Shown piece after piece: positions 1 to 11,029 of a stretch of DNA of 64,000 nucleotides (positions are counted from its first letter, which is position 1; the number at the start of each line of letters is the position of its first letter). The notes under the pieces were generated by a model that was not told the origin of the DNA, did no database searches, and saw only the letters and a program-made list of their open reading frames with translations. Source of the DNA: Pyrocephalus nanus (Eukaryota > Chordata > Aves > Passeriformes > Tyrannidae). Where the stretch lies: positions 6,154,033-6,218,032 of the forward strand of contig CM076260.1 in NCBI GenBank assembly GCA_038380795.1, read 5' to 3'. Both the position numbers and the translations under genes were made by a program.

Positions 1-440
1 GACCCCAACAAGAGCCAGGGCACAATCCTGTCAATTTTTACTTTCAGGTAGTTGAAGAAGCTGTTCCTGAAATTGGCAATTTTTATACAATAAAAGACAC
101 AAAGACAGGCTGAAACCCACAAATTTGAACACTCAAAAGAGCTCTGAATAGATACAATTAGAGTATATGTGGGCAGAACATAAAAGTAATCGGGATAAAT
201 GATTGAGAGAAAGGAATATACCCACGAGAAGCACAAAAAACAAAACCTGGAGCATCCCAAAACCAGCAATATCTTCTCATTAGAGTTCAAGGTTTTCCTT
301 TTGACCCAAGACATGCAAATCACAGAAACAATGAAAGCATTTATCCACATGCCAGCAAATGCCTCAAAGGTGATGATGGCCACAGATATGGCACCGTATG
401 AAGTGACATTGATTTGCTCTGGAGAGTGACAAGCTTCCAT
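1..440 (-). CDS. TAS2R: Bitter taste receptor TAS2R, copy 1 (3' part outside window)
   Basis: First 146 codons of a TAS2R gene running off the left edge. The start codon at 440..438 has a strong context (A at -3, G at +4). The fragment covers the short extracellular N-terminus, TM1 to TM3 and the start of TM4, ending near the family-typical PWLLLGS stretch. It is almost identical to the surviving part of pseudogene copy 14 at the far end of the array, differing at only a few bases near the N-terminus. A TATAAA box lies at 548..553. Whether the missing 3' half is intact cannot be judged here. Confidence 0.9.
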   Translation of the reverse strand, partial: MEACHSPEQINVTSYGAISVAIITFEAFAGMWINAFIVSVICMSWVKRKTLNSNEKILLVLGCSRFCFLCFSWVYSFLSIIYPDYFYVLPTYTLIVSIQSSFECSNLWVSACLCVFYCIKIANFRNSFFNYLKVKIDRIVPWLLLG

Positions 441-1611
441 CGTGGGAGCTGGGAGCAGTGCTGTGCTGGACAAGGGGGCTGTTGCACCAATGCCAAGGGC
501 AGGTCAGCGGCTGCTGTTCCCTGAGTGTGCCATCTGGAAAGAGGAGCTTTATAGAGCTGCTGGTGGGGGGATTGTGGTGCCGCTCCTCTTGAGAGCAGGG
601 CAGGTACAGGGATGTAAATGTGCTGGGTATCCCCTTACCTGGTGTCAGTGTCCCTCTGCAGTATTTTCATGTTGGTTCAGTAGGGCTGTGTTGGGTGGCA
701 CAAAGAGTGCAGACGTTTTTGTGCAGAGGTCAGTGTTGTGATTCTGTGACTGACCCTTGTTTGCTCCCTGTGAGGCTTCATGATCTGGGTTCTTTTGTTC
801 TTTGGCCACCTACACTGAGCAAGTTAGTTTTGAATGCAGCCATTTGAAAATATTATTTTTTTTCATAATTGCTGGCATTGATGGAGGGCAGAACATTGCC
901 TTGAAAGATTTTTCATTTCCTGATACTGCCTATTCTCTTCTTTATTTTTTGGTGTGAGATTCTTCTGTTTTTTTCTGACAGAACAGGAAACACGGTACAG
1001 GGTTGGATAGGTTTGTTTGCTTCTTTCTTTCCCCTTCTCTCCATGTGTATGTGAAGAGAACAAAAGTCATTTCTGTAACAACCTGCTTGAAGATGAACTG
1101 TCTGTGCTGGGAGTGTGCTTGTGCAAGGGCCCTTTATATGAAAATGTTACACCAGCAGGACCATACTGTGGCTGGAGTTTGGGCTCCTCTCTGTGTGGGC
1201 CATTTGGAACCTTATTAAAATAAGGTTATAACATCAGAGTCTCACATGCTGGGGTTTCAGAGCAGGAAGATGTGGGTCAGGTGCTTGAAGCACAGGTGTC
1301 TGCTGCTGGTTCATATCCATCTTCTGCAGCACCCCTTGAGAAGGGGAAGGAGTCCCCCACACTTTGTATCTACAAGTCTGCGTGCATATTTTGCATGCCC
1401 TTGTGCATCTCAAATGGCACCTCACCCCTGTGCTTATGCATCTGGATGGACACACAGATCTGAGTCACATCACACACAGTTTGAATTGCTTCCACTGGAG
1501 CTTGGTTCAGGCTGAACCTCTTCCCTCCCTAGAAGCCTTTTCTTTCTCTTTTTATGACATGAGGAATCCCAGATGATCAGCCTTGGTTGGTACTGAATTT
1601 CTACTGAGTGC

Positions 1612-1712
1612 TTTGAGCTGGATGAAACCTTAAAGATTATTTCATTCCAAACCCCCTACTGTGGACAGGGACACCTCCCACTAGCCCAGGTTGTTCAAAG
1701 CCCCATCCAATT
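1612..1712 (-). mobile_element. CR1 LINE fragment
   Basis: About 100 bp resembling the reverse complement of an avian CR1 3' region. It has the AAACCTTAAAGATTATTTC-like stretch and the CACCTCCCACTAGCCCAGG stretch followed by GTTGTTCAAAGCCCCATCCA. Both ends are truncated and it has no coding capacity. Confidence 0.75.
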
Positions 1713-2218
1713 AAACACCACTTACGCTTCAATATTAAATTCTTCCCCGTTCATTGTTGTGGGGATGGAGACACAGAGGGAAGGGAATGCCCATGGCAAG
1801 AAAACCCTTCAGAAAGAAAGCTCACAAGACAATTTTTTTCACCTTCACTTCAGCTTTCAAATTAGCATCCAGGGCTACTCATGTTCCCTGAGCAGAAACT
1901 CTTCCTCTGGGTCAATTTCTAAAAGAGAGTGAAGTGAATCTACACAGTCCTTTGCAGTGTTGTCCTACAAGAAGGACATATTTGCTTTACTGGGGGAAAA
2001 GAAAATCTGAGAAGCTTCAGGAAACCTCTGATGTTTGGGCTGCACAGCTGGCACATGTTCTCCTTCTGGGAGAAAAAGAGCTAAAGCAAAACCTGCCAAA
2101 AAGCATGAAAAACACACTCTTGGCAGCTGGTGTGAGCTAAGATGTCACTCTGTCCGAGATGATGACAGAAATGAACAAATCATGTTCTGATCTTTTTGTG
2201 TTGGAATTATGTTACATT

Positions 2219-2893
2219 TAGAGGTGGTTGGCTGCCACCAGTTGTTGGGCACTTGCCAGGCCCCCAATAAGCTGCTCCTTCTCTCTTTTTCCACAGCAGG
2301 GGAGGCGTGAAAAAGAAGATGGAAAAGTTCAGGGATCATGATAAGGAGAGGGAGATCACTCACCAGTTACTGTCATGGAGAAAACAGACTTGAATTGGGG
2401 AAAACAAATTAACTTTATTGCCTATAGAAAACAGAGTAGGGTGAGGAGGAAGACGCACAAACCTAGAACCCCTTCCCTTCCCTTCCCTTCCCTTCCCTTC
2501 CCTTCCCTTCCCTTCCCTTCCCTTCCCTTCCCTTCCCTTCCCTTCCCTTCCCTTCCCTTCCCTTCCCTTCCCTTCCCTTCCCTTCCCTTCCCTTCCCTTC
2601 CCTTCCCTTCCCTTCCCTTCCCTTCCCTTCCCTTCTTCTTAACAGTCCAAAATTCACTGCTTCATTCCTGGCTTTTCTGCCCCCTCCCAACAGCAGCATT
2701 GGTGGATGGGGAGTTGGGGTTGCAATCAGTTCATAACGAGTTGCCTCCTCCAGTCCTTCCTCCTCAAGCTCTTCTCCTGTTCAAGTGTGGATCCCACCCC
2801 TGGGCTGCAGTCCGTCAGGATAAGCCAGCTCCAGTGTGGGGTCTCCTTAGGCTGCAGCCCTGCAAGGTGCACCCACCCCACCTGTGCTGTCTA
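2219..2893 (-). mobile_element. ERV LTR relic in unit 1-2
   Basis: Divergent copy of the LTR present in every unit, with the same orientation as the receptor genes. Recognisable parts are the LTR end (near 2219), the GAGATCACTCACCAGTTAC stretch at about 2350, and the polyadenylation region (TTTATT on plus, about 2415). It is interrupted by the CCCTT expansion. The U3 portion seen in other units is deleted after about 2893. No open viral gene is present. Confidence 0.65.
2470..2635 (+). repeat. (CCCTT)n pentanucleotide microsatellite
   Basis: About 33 uninterrupted copies of the pentamer CCCTT over 166 bp, inside the unit 1-2 LTR relic. It forms a pure purine/pyrimidine strand asymmetry. The open frames across it on both strands (repeating PSLPF or GREGK) are products of the repeat and not genes. 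The other units lack this expansion. Confidence 0.98.
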
Positions 2894-3305
2894 ACAGACA
2901 GTGATGCAGCTGATAGTGTTACAAAGAAGGGAGCCAGAGAAGAAAGAACTGTTAAGCAAAATAGACATAAACCTGTGGTTTGGTTCAGTTATTTCAATCA
3001 GCGAATGCCCCACCGTTTGCATTATTTTTATTGCCCTTTTGCAACCAAATCATGTATATAATATCTAAAAGACGTTATTATTGACAATAGCTTTGCTCAA
3101 AAAAATGCTTAAATTTAAAGATAATGATAATTTCTTTTGCTCATTCTAATTTCAGTCAAGGTATTTGAATTTTATACTCTTAACTTCAGTGATAAAGAGA
3201 GAATGTCTTTCCCTTCAACACAGCACGGAGTGTTGCATTACAGGACTTGATTTTTATAAAGAAATATCAATATTTTGAATGGGGATCCAGCTTTTATTAC
3301 AGTTC

Positions 3306-4259
3306 CTACCTCATGCAAACCTTGCACTTCACACAGGGAAGAATCCCTAGCATTTTTTTTTCCAGGTTGGGATTGCTGAAAATCAGAATAAGGGAATGAA
3401 AACCTGGAAAAGCATTTAGAAATACATAAATAAGAAAATTCACATAACTTTGTCTCCTACGTAAGTAAATCAGTGTCAGGATCAAAAATACAAAGTTGAT
3501 GCTGTACATTACAAAGAAGGAGAGAATGCATTTCATGGCTTTGATGTGGGCATCCATGCTGAGGTCCTTCATGGAGTTTGTCTGCATATTGCGTTTGTGT
3601 CTCCAGAGGGAAAAGAGAAGCAGAAGGGCAGAAAAGGTGACTGTCATGAATGAAGTGACAAATCCAAAGGCAGTGATAAAACAAAAGGGGAAAAAATGTT
3701 CTTCTATTCTGATACTTGCTTTCCAAATACATCCTTGGCAGGTGAAATTGAGGTTTTTACAGAAAGCTTTATCAGTGACGTTGTAGACAACAGTTCCAAT
3801 AACCAGGGAGAAAAACACTGACCCCAACAAGAGCCAGGGCACCATCCTGTCAATTTTCACTTTCAGGTAGATGAAGAAGCTGTTCCTGAAATTGGCAATT
3901 TTTATACAATAAAAAACACAAAGAAAGGCTGAAACCCAAATGTTGGAGTAATTTAACAAGCTCTCAATAGATACAAATAGTGTAAATGTGGGGAGAACAT
4001 AAAGGAAATGGGGATAAATGATTGAGAGAAAGGAGTATACCAATGAAATGCACAACATCAAAAACCTGGAGCATCCCAGAAAAAGCAAGATCTTCTCATT
4101 AGAGTTCAAGGTTTTCTTTCTGACCCAAGCAATGCAAATCACAGAAACAATGAAAGCATTTATCCACATGCCAGCAAATGCCTCAAAGGTGATGATGGCC
4201 AAAGATGTGGCACCATATGAAGTGATGTTGATTTGCTCTGGAGAGTAACAAGCTTCCAT
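3306..4259 (-). CDS. TAS2R: Bitter taste receptor TAS2R, copy 2
   Basis: Intact 317-residue seven-TM receptor. TM1 carries the TAS2R pattern E26, G30, N34. TM2 has the CSR motif near 63-65, TM3 has the VFYCIKIANF signature, ICL3 has SLWRHKRNM, and TM7 ends HSLILIFSNPNLEK. There are sequons at N11 (NIT) and in ECL2 (NFT), and ECL2 has three cysteines as in the core copies. The tail (LPCVKCKVCMR) is of the older type shared with copies 3 and 13, so this gene joins features of both groups. ECL1 and TM3 entry are unlike any other copy. TATAAA is at 4360..4365, about 7 bp closer to the ATG than in the other copies because of a small deletion in the leader. Confidence 0.95.
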   Translation of the reverse strand: MEACYSPEQINITSYGATSLAIITFEAFAGMWINAFIVSVICIAWVRKKTLNSNEKILLFLGCSRFLMLCISLVYSFLSIIYPHFLYVLPTFTLFVSIESLLNYSNIWVSAFLCVFYCIKIANFRNSFFIYLKVKIDRMVPWLLLGSVFFSLVIGTVVYNVTDKAFCKNLNFTCQGCIWKASIRIEEHFFPFCFITAFGFVTSFMTVTFSALLLLFSLWRHKRNMQTNSMKDLSMDAHIKAMKCILSFFVMYSINFVFLILTLIYLRRRQSYVNFLIYVFLNAFPGFHSLILIFSNPNLEKKMLGILPCVKCKVCMR

Positions 4260-5299
4260 CCTGGGAGCAGTGCTGTGCTGGACAAGGGGGCTGTTGCACC
4301 AATGCCAAGCGCAGGTCAGTGGCTGCTATTCCCTGAGTGACCCATCTGGAAAGAGGAGCTTTATAGAGCTGCTGGTGGGGGGATTGTGGTGCCGCTCGTC
4401 TTGAGAGCAGGGCAGGTGCAGGGATATAAATGTGCTGGGTGTCCTCTTACCTGGTGTCAGTGTCACTGCAGTATTTGCATGTTGGTTCAGGAGGGCTGTG
4501 TTGGGTGGCACAAAGAGTGGAGATGTTTTTGTGCAGAGGTCAGTGTTATTATTCTGTGACTGACCCTTGTTTGATCCCTGTGAGGCTTCATGATCTGGGT
4601 TCTTCTATCCCCTTCTCATCAATGATGCTCTTGCTGAGCAGGGTGTGCTCTCAGCAGCGCACAGCAGGGGAGTCACTGTGCTCTTTCATCCAAGAGTCCA
4701 GGAGCTGCAAAGTTCAACAGAGATGCTGGAAACCTGGAGTTCCTTTTGATCCTCCACAGGCATTGAAATCCATGTTACTTTTCCCATAGTAATGCCTTAA
4801 GATTTTTGGAGACCCACATAATGGCGTGGGTAGGTAGGCAGTGAAAGGAAAGCTGGATCTTTTTTCACCTTTTAGGTTTAAGCATATGCAAGAAAAGGGT
4901 AAAAAGCATCATGAGTCCCTATGCAAGGGTTCAAATCTCATCTGCTTGCAATATGAAAAGTTTTAGGGATGGGACCATGCTGGGTCCCTCCATCACCTAA
5001 ATACCCTCAAGTTTCCAAATGAATTTTGGTCCTGAAAACTGTGGGGTTTTAACAGGCAAGGTCTGTTAAGCTCTGTAAGGCATGGAGTGCCCATGGGCTC
5101 TGGGTTACTACAGGACCTTGCACACTGGGACCACAGGTATCAACAAGATCTTGGCTGATTCTGTAGTGTAACCAGGAAAAGTTGATATCACAGCAAATTG
5201 CTCTGTGGCTGCCAGAAATGAACTCCCAGCATTTTCTCTTTTCAGAATGATGATGCCTTTTTCTCCAGGGGACAGAAAGGCAATCAATATGTGACATGA

Positions 5300-6470
5300 A
5301 TATTCATATCACAGGCTCCTATTTGCATGTTTTTGTGACGGCTGTCCCTACAGCTCTGACACATGGAAAGTTTTTTACGGAAGACCTGGAGTTCATCTCA
5401 ACAACAAAACATGGTACCTGCCACACCCTTGAGATCCATTTGTATAATCATGAGGGTTTTGTAAAAATAAAAATGAGATCTTCACTTCTCTTTATCTTTT
5501 ATATTGCTTAGAAAGCATCAATGTCATAGCTTGGTTTGAATGAAGTTAAGCCAACAGCATAAGGGAGACCCCTCAGCAGGCCTTCCCACTTTATTTGAAT
5601 GTGTTATGCCTTGCTGGCAACTGCTACAACCTGTAAAGGACTCACTCCAGCAGTTTACAGAATAATACTCCTTATTAATACACACGTGTGACAGGTTAAG
5701 GTTCGAAGATTGCTAGTGACAGTATCTGGCTGCAAAAACATATTTAAAGCAATAAACTATATCCTAAAGCAAACTCCAATCCTGCAAGCAATATTCAGTG
5801 CATGTGGAGTGTGGTTCTTAACCAGTAGGTGTCCTTATAGGGGGAGAAGACAGGTTCAGCCCATTGACTGATCCCAGCAGTTTCGTTGGGGTCTTCCCTG
5901 ATTTATTCCCCATTCTCAACTTATTTTTATGGTATTTCTTCATGTTTATGTGGAGTTTGAGTGGCTTTAGTCATAAACAACTTCATTTCTGGTTGGTGTA
6001 AAATTCTCTCGCTTTGCTTTTAAAGATACAGTCAACAGAATATAGAGGGCATGCCCAGTGAGGAATGGTCAGAACTTTGGGGTGGAGCTGTGCATTAATA
6101 TTACAATTAGTCTGTAATGAACAAAGTTCATCCGAGGAGAGAGATTTTGACATAGTTGTTGGCTCAGCAGCCGGACATTATCTATCTCCCTTGGTTGGCA
6201 GGTACTGTGCAGTCTTATTCACTACAGAGTACCACTAAGTTGCCCTCCCTGCAGGGATTTCTATGGAGGGAGGCCACGGCATCTTCACTCTGCCCCACCC
6301 TCCATTCCATCACAGTACCAGGTGCTTATGGTTGCGTGGGGAATCACCATGGAGCATGTCAACTTCATTCCATCCAGGGAGGAGCAGCTTCATTTCCCCC
6401 TGTAATTCTTGGTCTCCTCTAATTTTTACCCCCAGCCATCTTCCCACAGGAGTATTGATGTGCAGGGGAG
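5300..6470. other. Unassigned 1.2-kb insert in unit 2-3
   Basis: No counterpart in other units and no convincing gene. Frames are short and interrupted. The part around 5640..5780 (a terminal-looking TTATTAATACACAC stretch with an AATAAA on the plus strand) and the end near 6150..6180 could be an old, unrelated LTR, but I cannot assign a family. Confidence 0.4.
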
Positions 6471-6474
6471 TAGA

Positions 6475-7480
6475 AAGGCTCTGCAGAGGGATGTGGACAG
6501 GCTGGATCAATTGACTGAGGGAAATTGTGTTTCACAAGGTTTGAGAAGGCCAAGTGCAGGATCCTGCACTTGGGTCACAAAAAATCAACCCCTTGCAGCA
6601 TTCCAGGCTGGGGGAGGAGAGCCTGGAAAGCTGCCCAGCAGAAAAGGCCCTGGAGGTGCTGGTTGGAAGCAGCTAAACATGAGCCAGTGTGTGCCCCGGT
6701 GGCCAAGAAGGCCAATGGCACCTGGCTGTGTCAGCAATAGAGTGGCAGCAGGACCAGGGCAGTGCCCGTCACCCTGTGCTGGGCACTGGTGAGGCCTCAC
6801 CTCAAATCCTGGGTTCTGTTTTGGGCCCCTCGTGACAAGAAAGACATTGAGGTGCTGAAGCAAGTCCAGAGAAGGGCAATGGAGCTGGGGAAGGGTCTGG
6901 AGCACAAGTCTGATGAGGGGCAGTTGAGGGAGCTGGAGGGGCTCAGCCTGGAGGAAAGGAAGTGCAGGGGGGACCATCTTGGATCAGAATCAGGGGGAAA
7001 GCCAACAAGGCTGACATCCTAATGGGAGTCTGTTATAGACCACCCAACCAGGATGATGAAGGGGATGAGTTATTCTACACGCAGCTGGCAGATGTCTCAA
7101 AATCACCAGCCCTTGTTCTTGGGTTGTTTAGCCAGGAGGAGGCTCAGGGGTGACCTCATCACTCTCTACAGCTACCTGAGAGGAGGCTGTAGCCAGGTGG
7201 GGGTTGGTCTCTTCTCCCAGGCAATCAGCAGCGGGACAAGAGGGCATGTGCTTAAGCTCTGTCAGGGGAGGTTTAGGTTGGATATTAAAAAGAAGTTCTT
7301 TACAGAGAGACTGATCAGGCATTGGAATGGCCTGCCCAGAGAGGTGGGGACTCACTGTCCCTGGAGGTTTTTAGGATGAGGCTGGATGTGGCACTAAGTC
7401 ACAGTGGGGTTGGATCAAGGGTTGGACTTGATGATCTCAGAGGTCTCTTCCAACCCAGTTAATTCTATGATTCTGTGATT
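6475..7480 (+). mobile_element. CR1 LINE, rearranged 3' portion
   Basis: Avian CR1 sequence in plus orientation. 6475..6965 matches the well-known 3' part of ORF2, including the segment around GTGAGGCCTCACCTCAAAT. 7130..7480 is the 3' UTR ending in TTCTATGATTCTGTGATTCT. Between them, about 6985..7130 encodes a piece of the upstream endonuclease domain (GVCYRPPNQDDEGDE). That piece lies out of order for a normal element, so this is a mosaic or nested CR1. There are no long open frames and the element is dead. Confidence 0.85.
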
Positions 7481-7830
7481 CTTGCTCTCTGCAACTGCCT
7501 GAAAGGACATTGTAGCCACGTGGGTGTTTGTCTGTTCTCTCAGGCAACAAGGATAGGACAAAAGGAAACGACCTCCAGATGAAACAGGGGGATTTACACA
7601 TCATTCGGGAAAAATTGCTTCACTGAAGGGTGAGGCATTGAACTGGTTCAGGCACTGAACCAGGCTGCCCAAGGAAGTGGTGGAATCACCGTGCCGGGAA
7701 GCTCACACGACATGCAGCTGTGGTGTGAGAGATGGTTTAGTGGTGGGCTTGGCAGTACTTGGTTGGTATGGATGATCTTAGAGGTCTTTTCCAAGCTTAA
7801 TTATTCTATGTTGTTGTTCTGTGATTCTAA
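7481..7830 (+). mobile_element. Second CR1 LINE 3' end
   Basis: A second, more diverged CR1 3' terminus directly behind the first. It repeats the same landmarks (CTCTCAGGCAACAAGG region, GGCTGCCCAAGGAAGTGGTGG region, GATGATCTTAGAGGTCTTTTCC) and ends in a degenerate ATTCTATG/TTCTGTGATTCTA tail at about 7829. A similar tail at the matching place in unit 12-13 suggests this insertion predates the split of those two units. Confidence 0.8.
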
Positions 7831-7884
7831 GTGTGCTCTGCTTTTGCTAACAGAAAGAAAATGTGGTGCAAGCTTAGAGTTCTT

Positions 7885-8030
7885 TGTTTTGTTTTGTTGT
7901 GTTACTTAAGGGTTTTTTGTTTGTTTGTTTGTTTTTGGTTTTGGTTTTTTTGTTGTTGGTTTGGGTTTTTGTTTGTTTGTGTTTTTTGTTTTGTTTGTTT
8001 TTTAATTATTATTTTTATTTTTATTTTTTC
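7885..8030 (+). repeat. GTTT/TTTG-rich low-complexity tract
   Basis: About 145 bp almost purely of G and T, then A and T, with runs of GTTT. The F/V/C/L-rich frames across it are composition artefacts. A shorter (GTTT)n tract sits at the equivalent place in unit 12-13. Confidence 0.9.
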
Positions 8031-9452
8031 ATCTCCCCCTATGTGTGTGAGGACAATAGAAGCTAATTCTACTCTAACAGGTCAGAAGATGAACTGCCTT
8101 CATCTATCCCTGCCCCATCTCTACTATCCCTGCTTATAAAGGGATATTACATGAAACTTTAAAATGAGCAGGACCAGACTGTTACTGGGGCCTGGGCTCA
8201 GCTCCGTGTGGAGAATCTGGCGCTTTAAAAAAATAAGGGTATTACATCAGAGTCTCAAATGCTGGGTTTTCAAAGCATGGAAGATCTGAATCAAGTGCTT
8301 GAAACATAGGTGTCAGCTTTTAACTCAAATCCATGCCCTCCAGCACCACTGACAGAGGAGGAGGAATCTCCAAGACTTTGTATCTACAAGCCAGTGTGCA
8401 TATTTTGGATGCCCTTGTGCACCTCAAATGGCACCAGACCCCTGGGATTCTGCATCTGAATGGGCTCACAGATGTACTGGGATTTGAGAGACATCTCACA
8501 CAAATCAAATTGTGTCTATCACAGCTTGGCTCAGGCTGAACATCTTCCCCCTCCACAGTCCTTGTCTTTCTCCTTCATGATGGGAAATCCCAGATGAGTA
8601 GCCTTGGCTTGCTAACTACTTAGGCTCTCAGATGCCCGATTTCTTCTGGGCAAACCCATTCCATTTATAACTCAACTTGAAATGCTCAGAAGGTCCCAGT
8701 AGTTTCAGGGTACAATCCTGGGAAAGAGAATAAAAATCTCCTCTGAGCAGGTGTTTTAAAGTTGATGTGGAAATCTTAATTCAATCCCAAATCCTCCTTA
8801 GACATAGGAAGAGAGCTGGCATTGCATAAAGTATCATTAGTTAATTCTTTGCTTGTTTCTGGGCAGTTGCTGTTGAAAGAGAGATGGGTTGGTTAGTGTG
8901 GCAGCCTGATAGATTGTGTGGTGTTTGGGAAAGGAGATATTGCAGTGGTTGAGAGGTTGCTGTACCCTAAATGGTTCTTCTCTCATTTCATGAACAGACA
9001 CAAACCTTTTTGAAGGTAATGTTGTGAGAAATTCACTCGTGGCTCTGAGCATGAGGTAAAAGGTCGCCCTGAGCTGCCTGAGCTGGTGGAATAAAAAAAC
9101 AATTGAGGTTCTGCTCTGTTTGTTCTTGTGTTAAGGAAATTTTCCTGTCTCCCCATCCACGAGGCCCTCTGGCATTTCCACCCCCCCACCAGAGCCTTTC
9201 ACTGCTGGGACCAAAGCCCCTTTACAGGGGGCAGCTCCCGTGAGCCCACAAGTGCCCCACTTGAGCCCCTACACAGACCACAGCCCCAGAGTCAGACCAG
9301 GTTTCCTTACCAGCTGCACACTGGGTTTCCCATAGCAGAGTCTCAGACGTCTGGATCTTTAAAGCAATTTAATCATGGCACAGCAACATGGAAACATCTC
9401 AAGCTGGGTGCCTGTGAACCCAGTTTGGCTCCTTGTCTACACTCCGAAATTG

Positions 9453-10105
9453 TTGCAGACACAACTTCACTCCTTCCTTCCCAGGGTTTCTGCCTCCTCC
9501 CCTACAGAATGCAGGGGGACAGAAAATGGGGTTTGCAGTCCCACTGTAATGAGCTATCTCTACTCCTTTCTCCTCACACTCTTCTCCTGTTTTAGTGAGG
9601 GTCTTTCCCTTGGGCTGCAGTCCTTCATGGCAAGCTGGCTCCAGAGTGGCTCTCCATGGGCTGCAATCCTTCAGGGCTGCAATCCTTCAGGATACACCCA
9701 CCACACCTACTTTGGTGTGGCTCATCCATGGGCTGAAGATGGATCTCAGCTCTCCCATGGACTTCCATGCATTGCAGAGGCACAGCTGCCTCACCATGAT
9801 CCTCTCCAGGGGCTGCAGGGGAATGTCTGCTCTGGCACCTGGAGCAACCCCTCCCCTTCCTTCGCTGTCCCTGTTGCTGCAGGACTGTTTCTCGCTATTT
9901 TTCTCACTCCACCTTAGCAGCCTGAGTTTTTGCCCTTTTTAAACTACCTTTTCACAGAGGAGCCATGACTGTCACTGGTGGGCTGAGCTGTGTCCTGTGG
10001 TGGGTTCTTTGGAGAGCACTGAAGTGGCTTTCCCTGGCACAGGGCAGCCTTGACCTTGCTTCACTGAGGCCCCAGCTGCCAGCACATGGCCCAAGCACCC
10101 TGTCC
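9453..10105 (-). mobile_element. ERV LTR relic in unit 2-3
   Basis: Sense-oriented LTR copy lacking its downstream R/U5 end. The U3 end is well preserved: the short A/T core near 9940 and the adjacent CACAGAGGAGCCATGAC match the recognised LTR type better than the core units do. It is close to the LTR of unit 12-13 and shares its 3' neighbour (10105..10420 versus 50935..51245). Confidence 0.7.
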
Positions 10106-10550
10106 ATGTGCCTGTGGGGTCACTGTGCGGTGAAAACAGGACTTTATTCCATGCTGCAGCTTTCACAAAACCCATTTTACCAGGTGTTTTACTGAGACAG
10201 ACTCCACTCAAAAGAGTCAATCTCATCTGCATGTAAAAGCAGAGCAGGAGAGCATCACACAGAGCATTGCAATCCTGTTCTTGCAGGAACTGGGACAGAG
10301 AGGACACTCAGGGCTGGTGTGGGAAGTGGGCTCTGCACCCACCTGTGCACCCCATGGCCATTCCTGCATGGCTGTTTGTGTGTCAGTGACAGCTCTGGAG
10401 AGTGACAGGGATCAACATGTTCACATATCAGCCACTTATCACCCACTGCCACACAATGATACAGCTCATAATGTTACACAAGAACAGGGCCACAGCAGAA
10501 AGAGCTGCAAACTAAAATTGAAATAAACCTGTTGTTTACTTCAGTCTTTT

Positions 10551-10857
10551 CAGTCAGGGAATACCAAAATATTTGCGGCAGGTTTACATGATTGTTACTG
10601 GCCTTTTGCATCCAGCCCATATACAAAGACTAAATGAAGTTGTCACTGACAATAATGGAGCTCAAAAAACTATCTAAACTAAACAATATTAATAATAATA
10701 ATTTTATCAGCAGATGACGAAGCATTTGTGGCAGGTTTGCAGTGTTCTTACAGCACTTTTGCATCCATCCCATGTACCAGATCTAAATGAAGTTGTTATT
10801 GACAGTAATTCAGCTAAAGAATTATCTAAACTCAATAATAATATTAATAATAATAAA
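10551..10857. repeat. Local duplication of ~155 bp in the copy 3 3' flank
   Basis: Two adjacent diverged copies (about 10551..10705 and 10706..10857) of the flank segment that normally occurs once per unit. Shared landmarks are TTTGCGGCAGG/TTTGTGGCAGG, CTTTTGCATCCA, CTAAATGAAGTTGT and a terminal AATAATAAT run. The AAT run probably mediated the duplication. Confidence 0.8.
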
Positions 10858-11029
10858 GTCACAATAATCTAGGTCAAAGTATTTGAATCCAATTTTCTTA
10901 ACTTAGATGGGGAAGAGTGAACATCTCCATCATCTACACTGCCAGTAGAGTTGTATTAGATATTAATTGACTTGTTGCCTATAGTGAAAGGTCAGCATTT
11001 TGCAAAGGGTCCAGCTTTTCCTACAGTTA

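Larger units (their letters stand above)
441..4259 (-). repeat. Array unit 1-2 (spacer plus copy 2)
   Basis: The spacer holds the copy 1 promoter block (441 to about 870), unrecognised unit sequence to about 1600, a CR1 scrap, a further 470 bp without recognisable features, the LTR relic with its large CCCTT microsatellite, and the 3' flank of copy 2 (2900..3305). The 3' half of the LTR-to-gene interval is shorter than in core units. Confidence 0.8.

Noticed and set aside
2375..3061. 228-codon plus-strand frame with repeated PSLPF, and its minus-strand GREGK counterpart
   Set aside because: Made by the CCCTT microsatellite, whose period keeps frames open. The rest of the frame is LTR sequence.
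5640..6180. Possible third LTR in the unassigned insert of unit 2-3
   Set aside because: Only loose terminal and polyadenylation-like features. I could not recognise a family or a target-site duplication.
7831..8139. 102-codon frame rich in F, V, C and L
   Set aside because: Composition artefact of the GTTT-rich tract.
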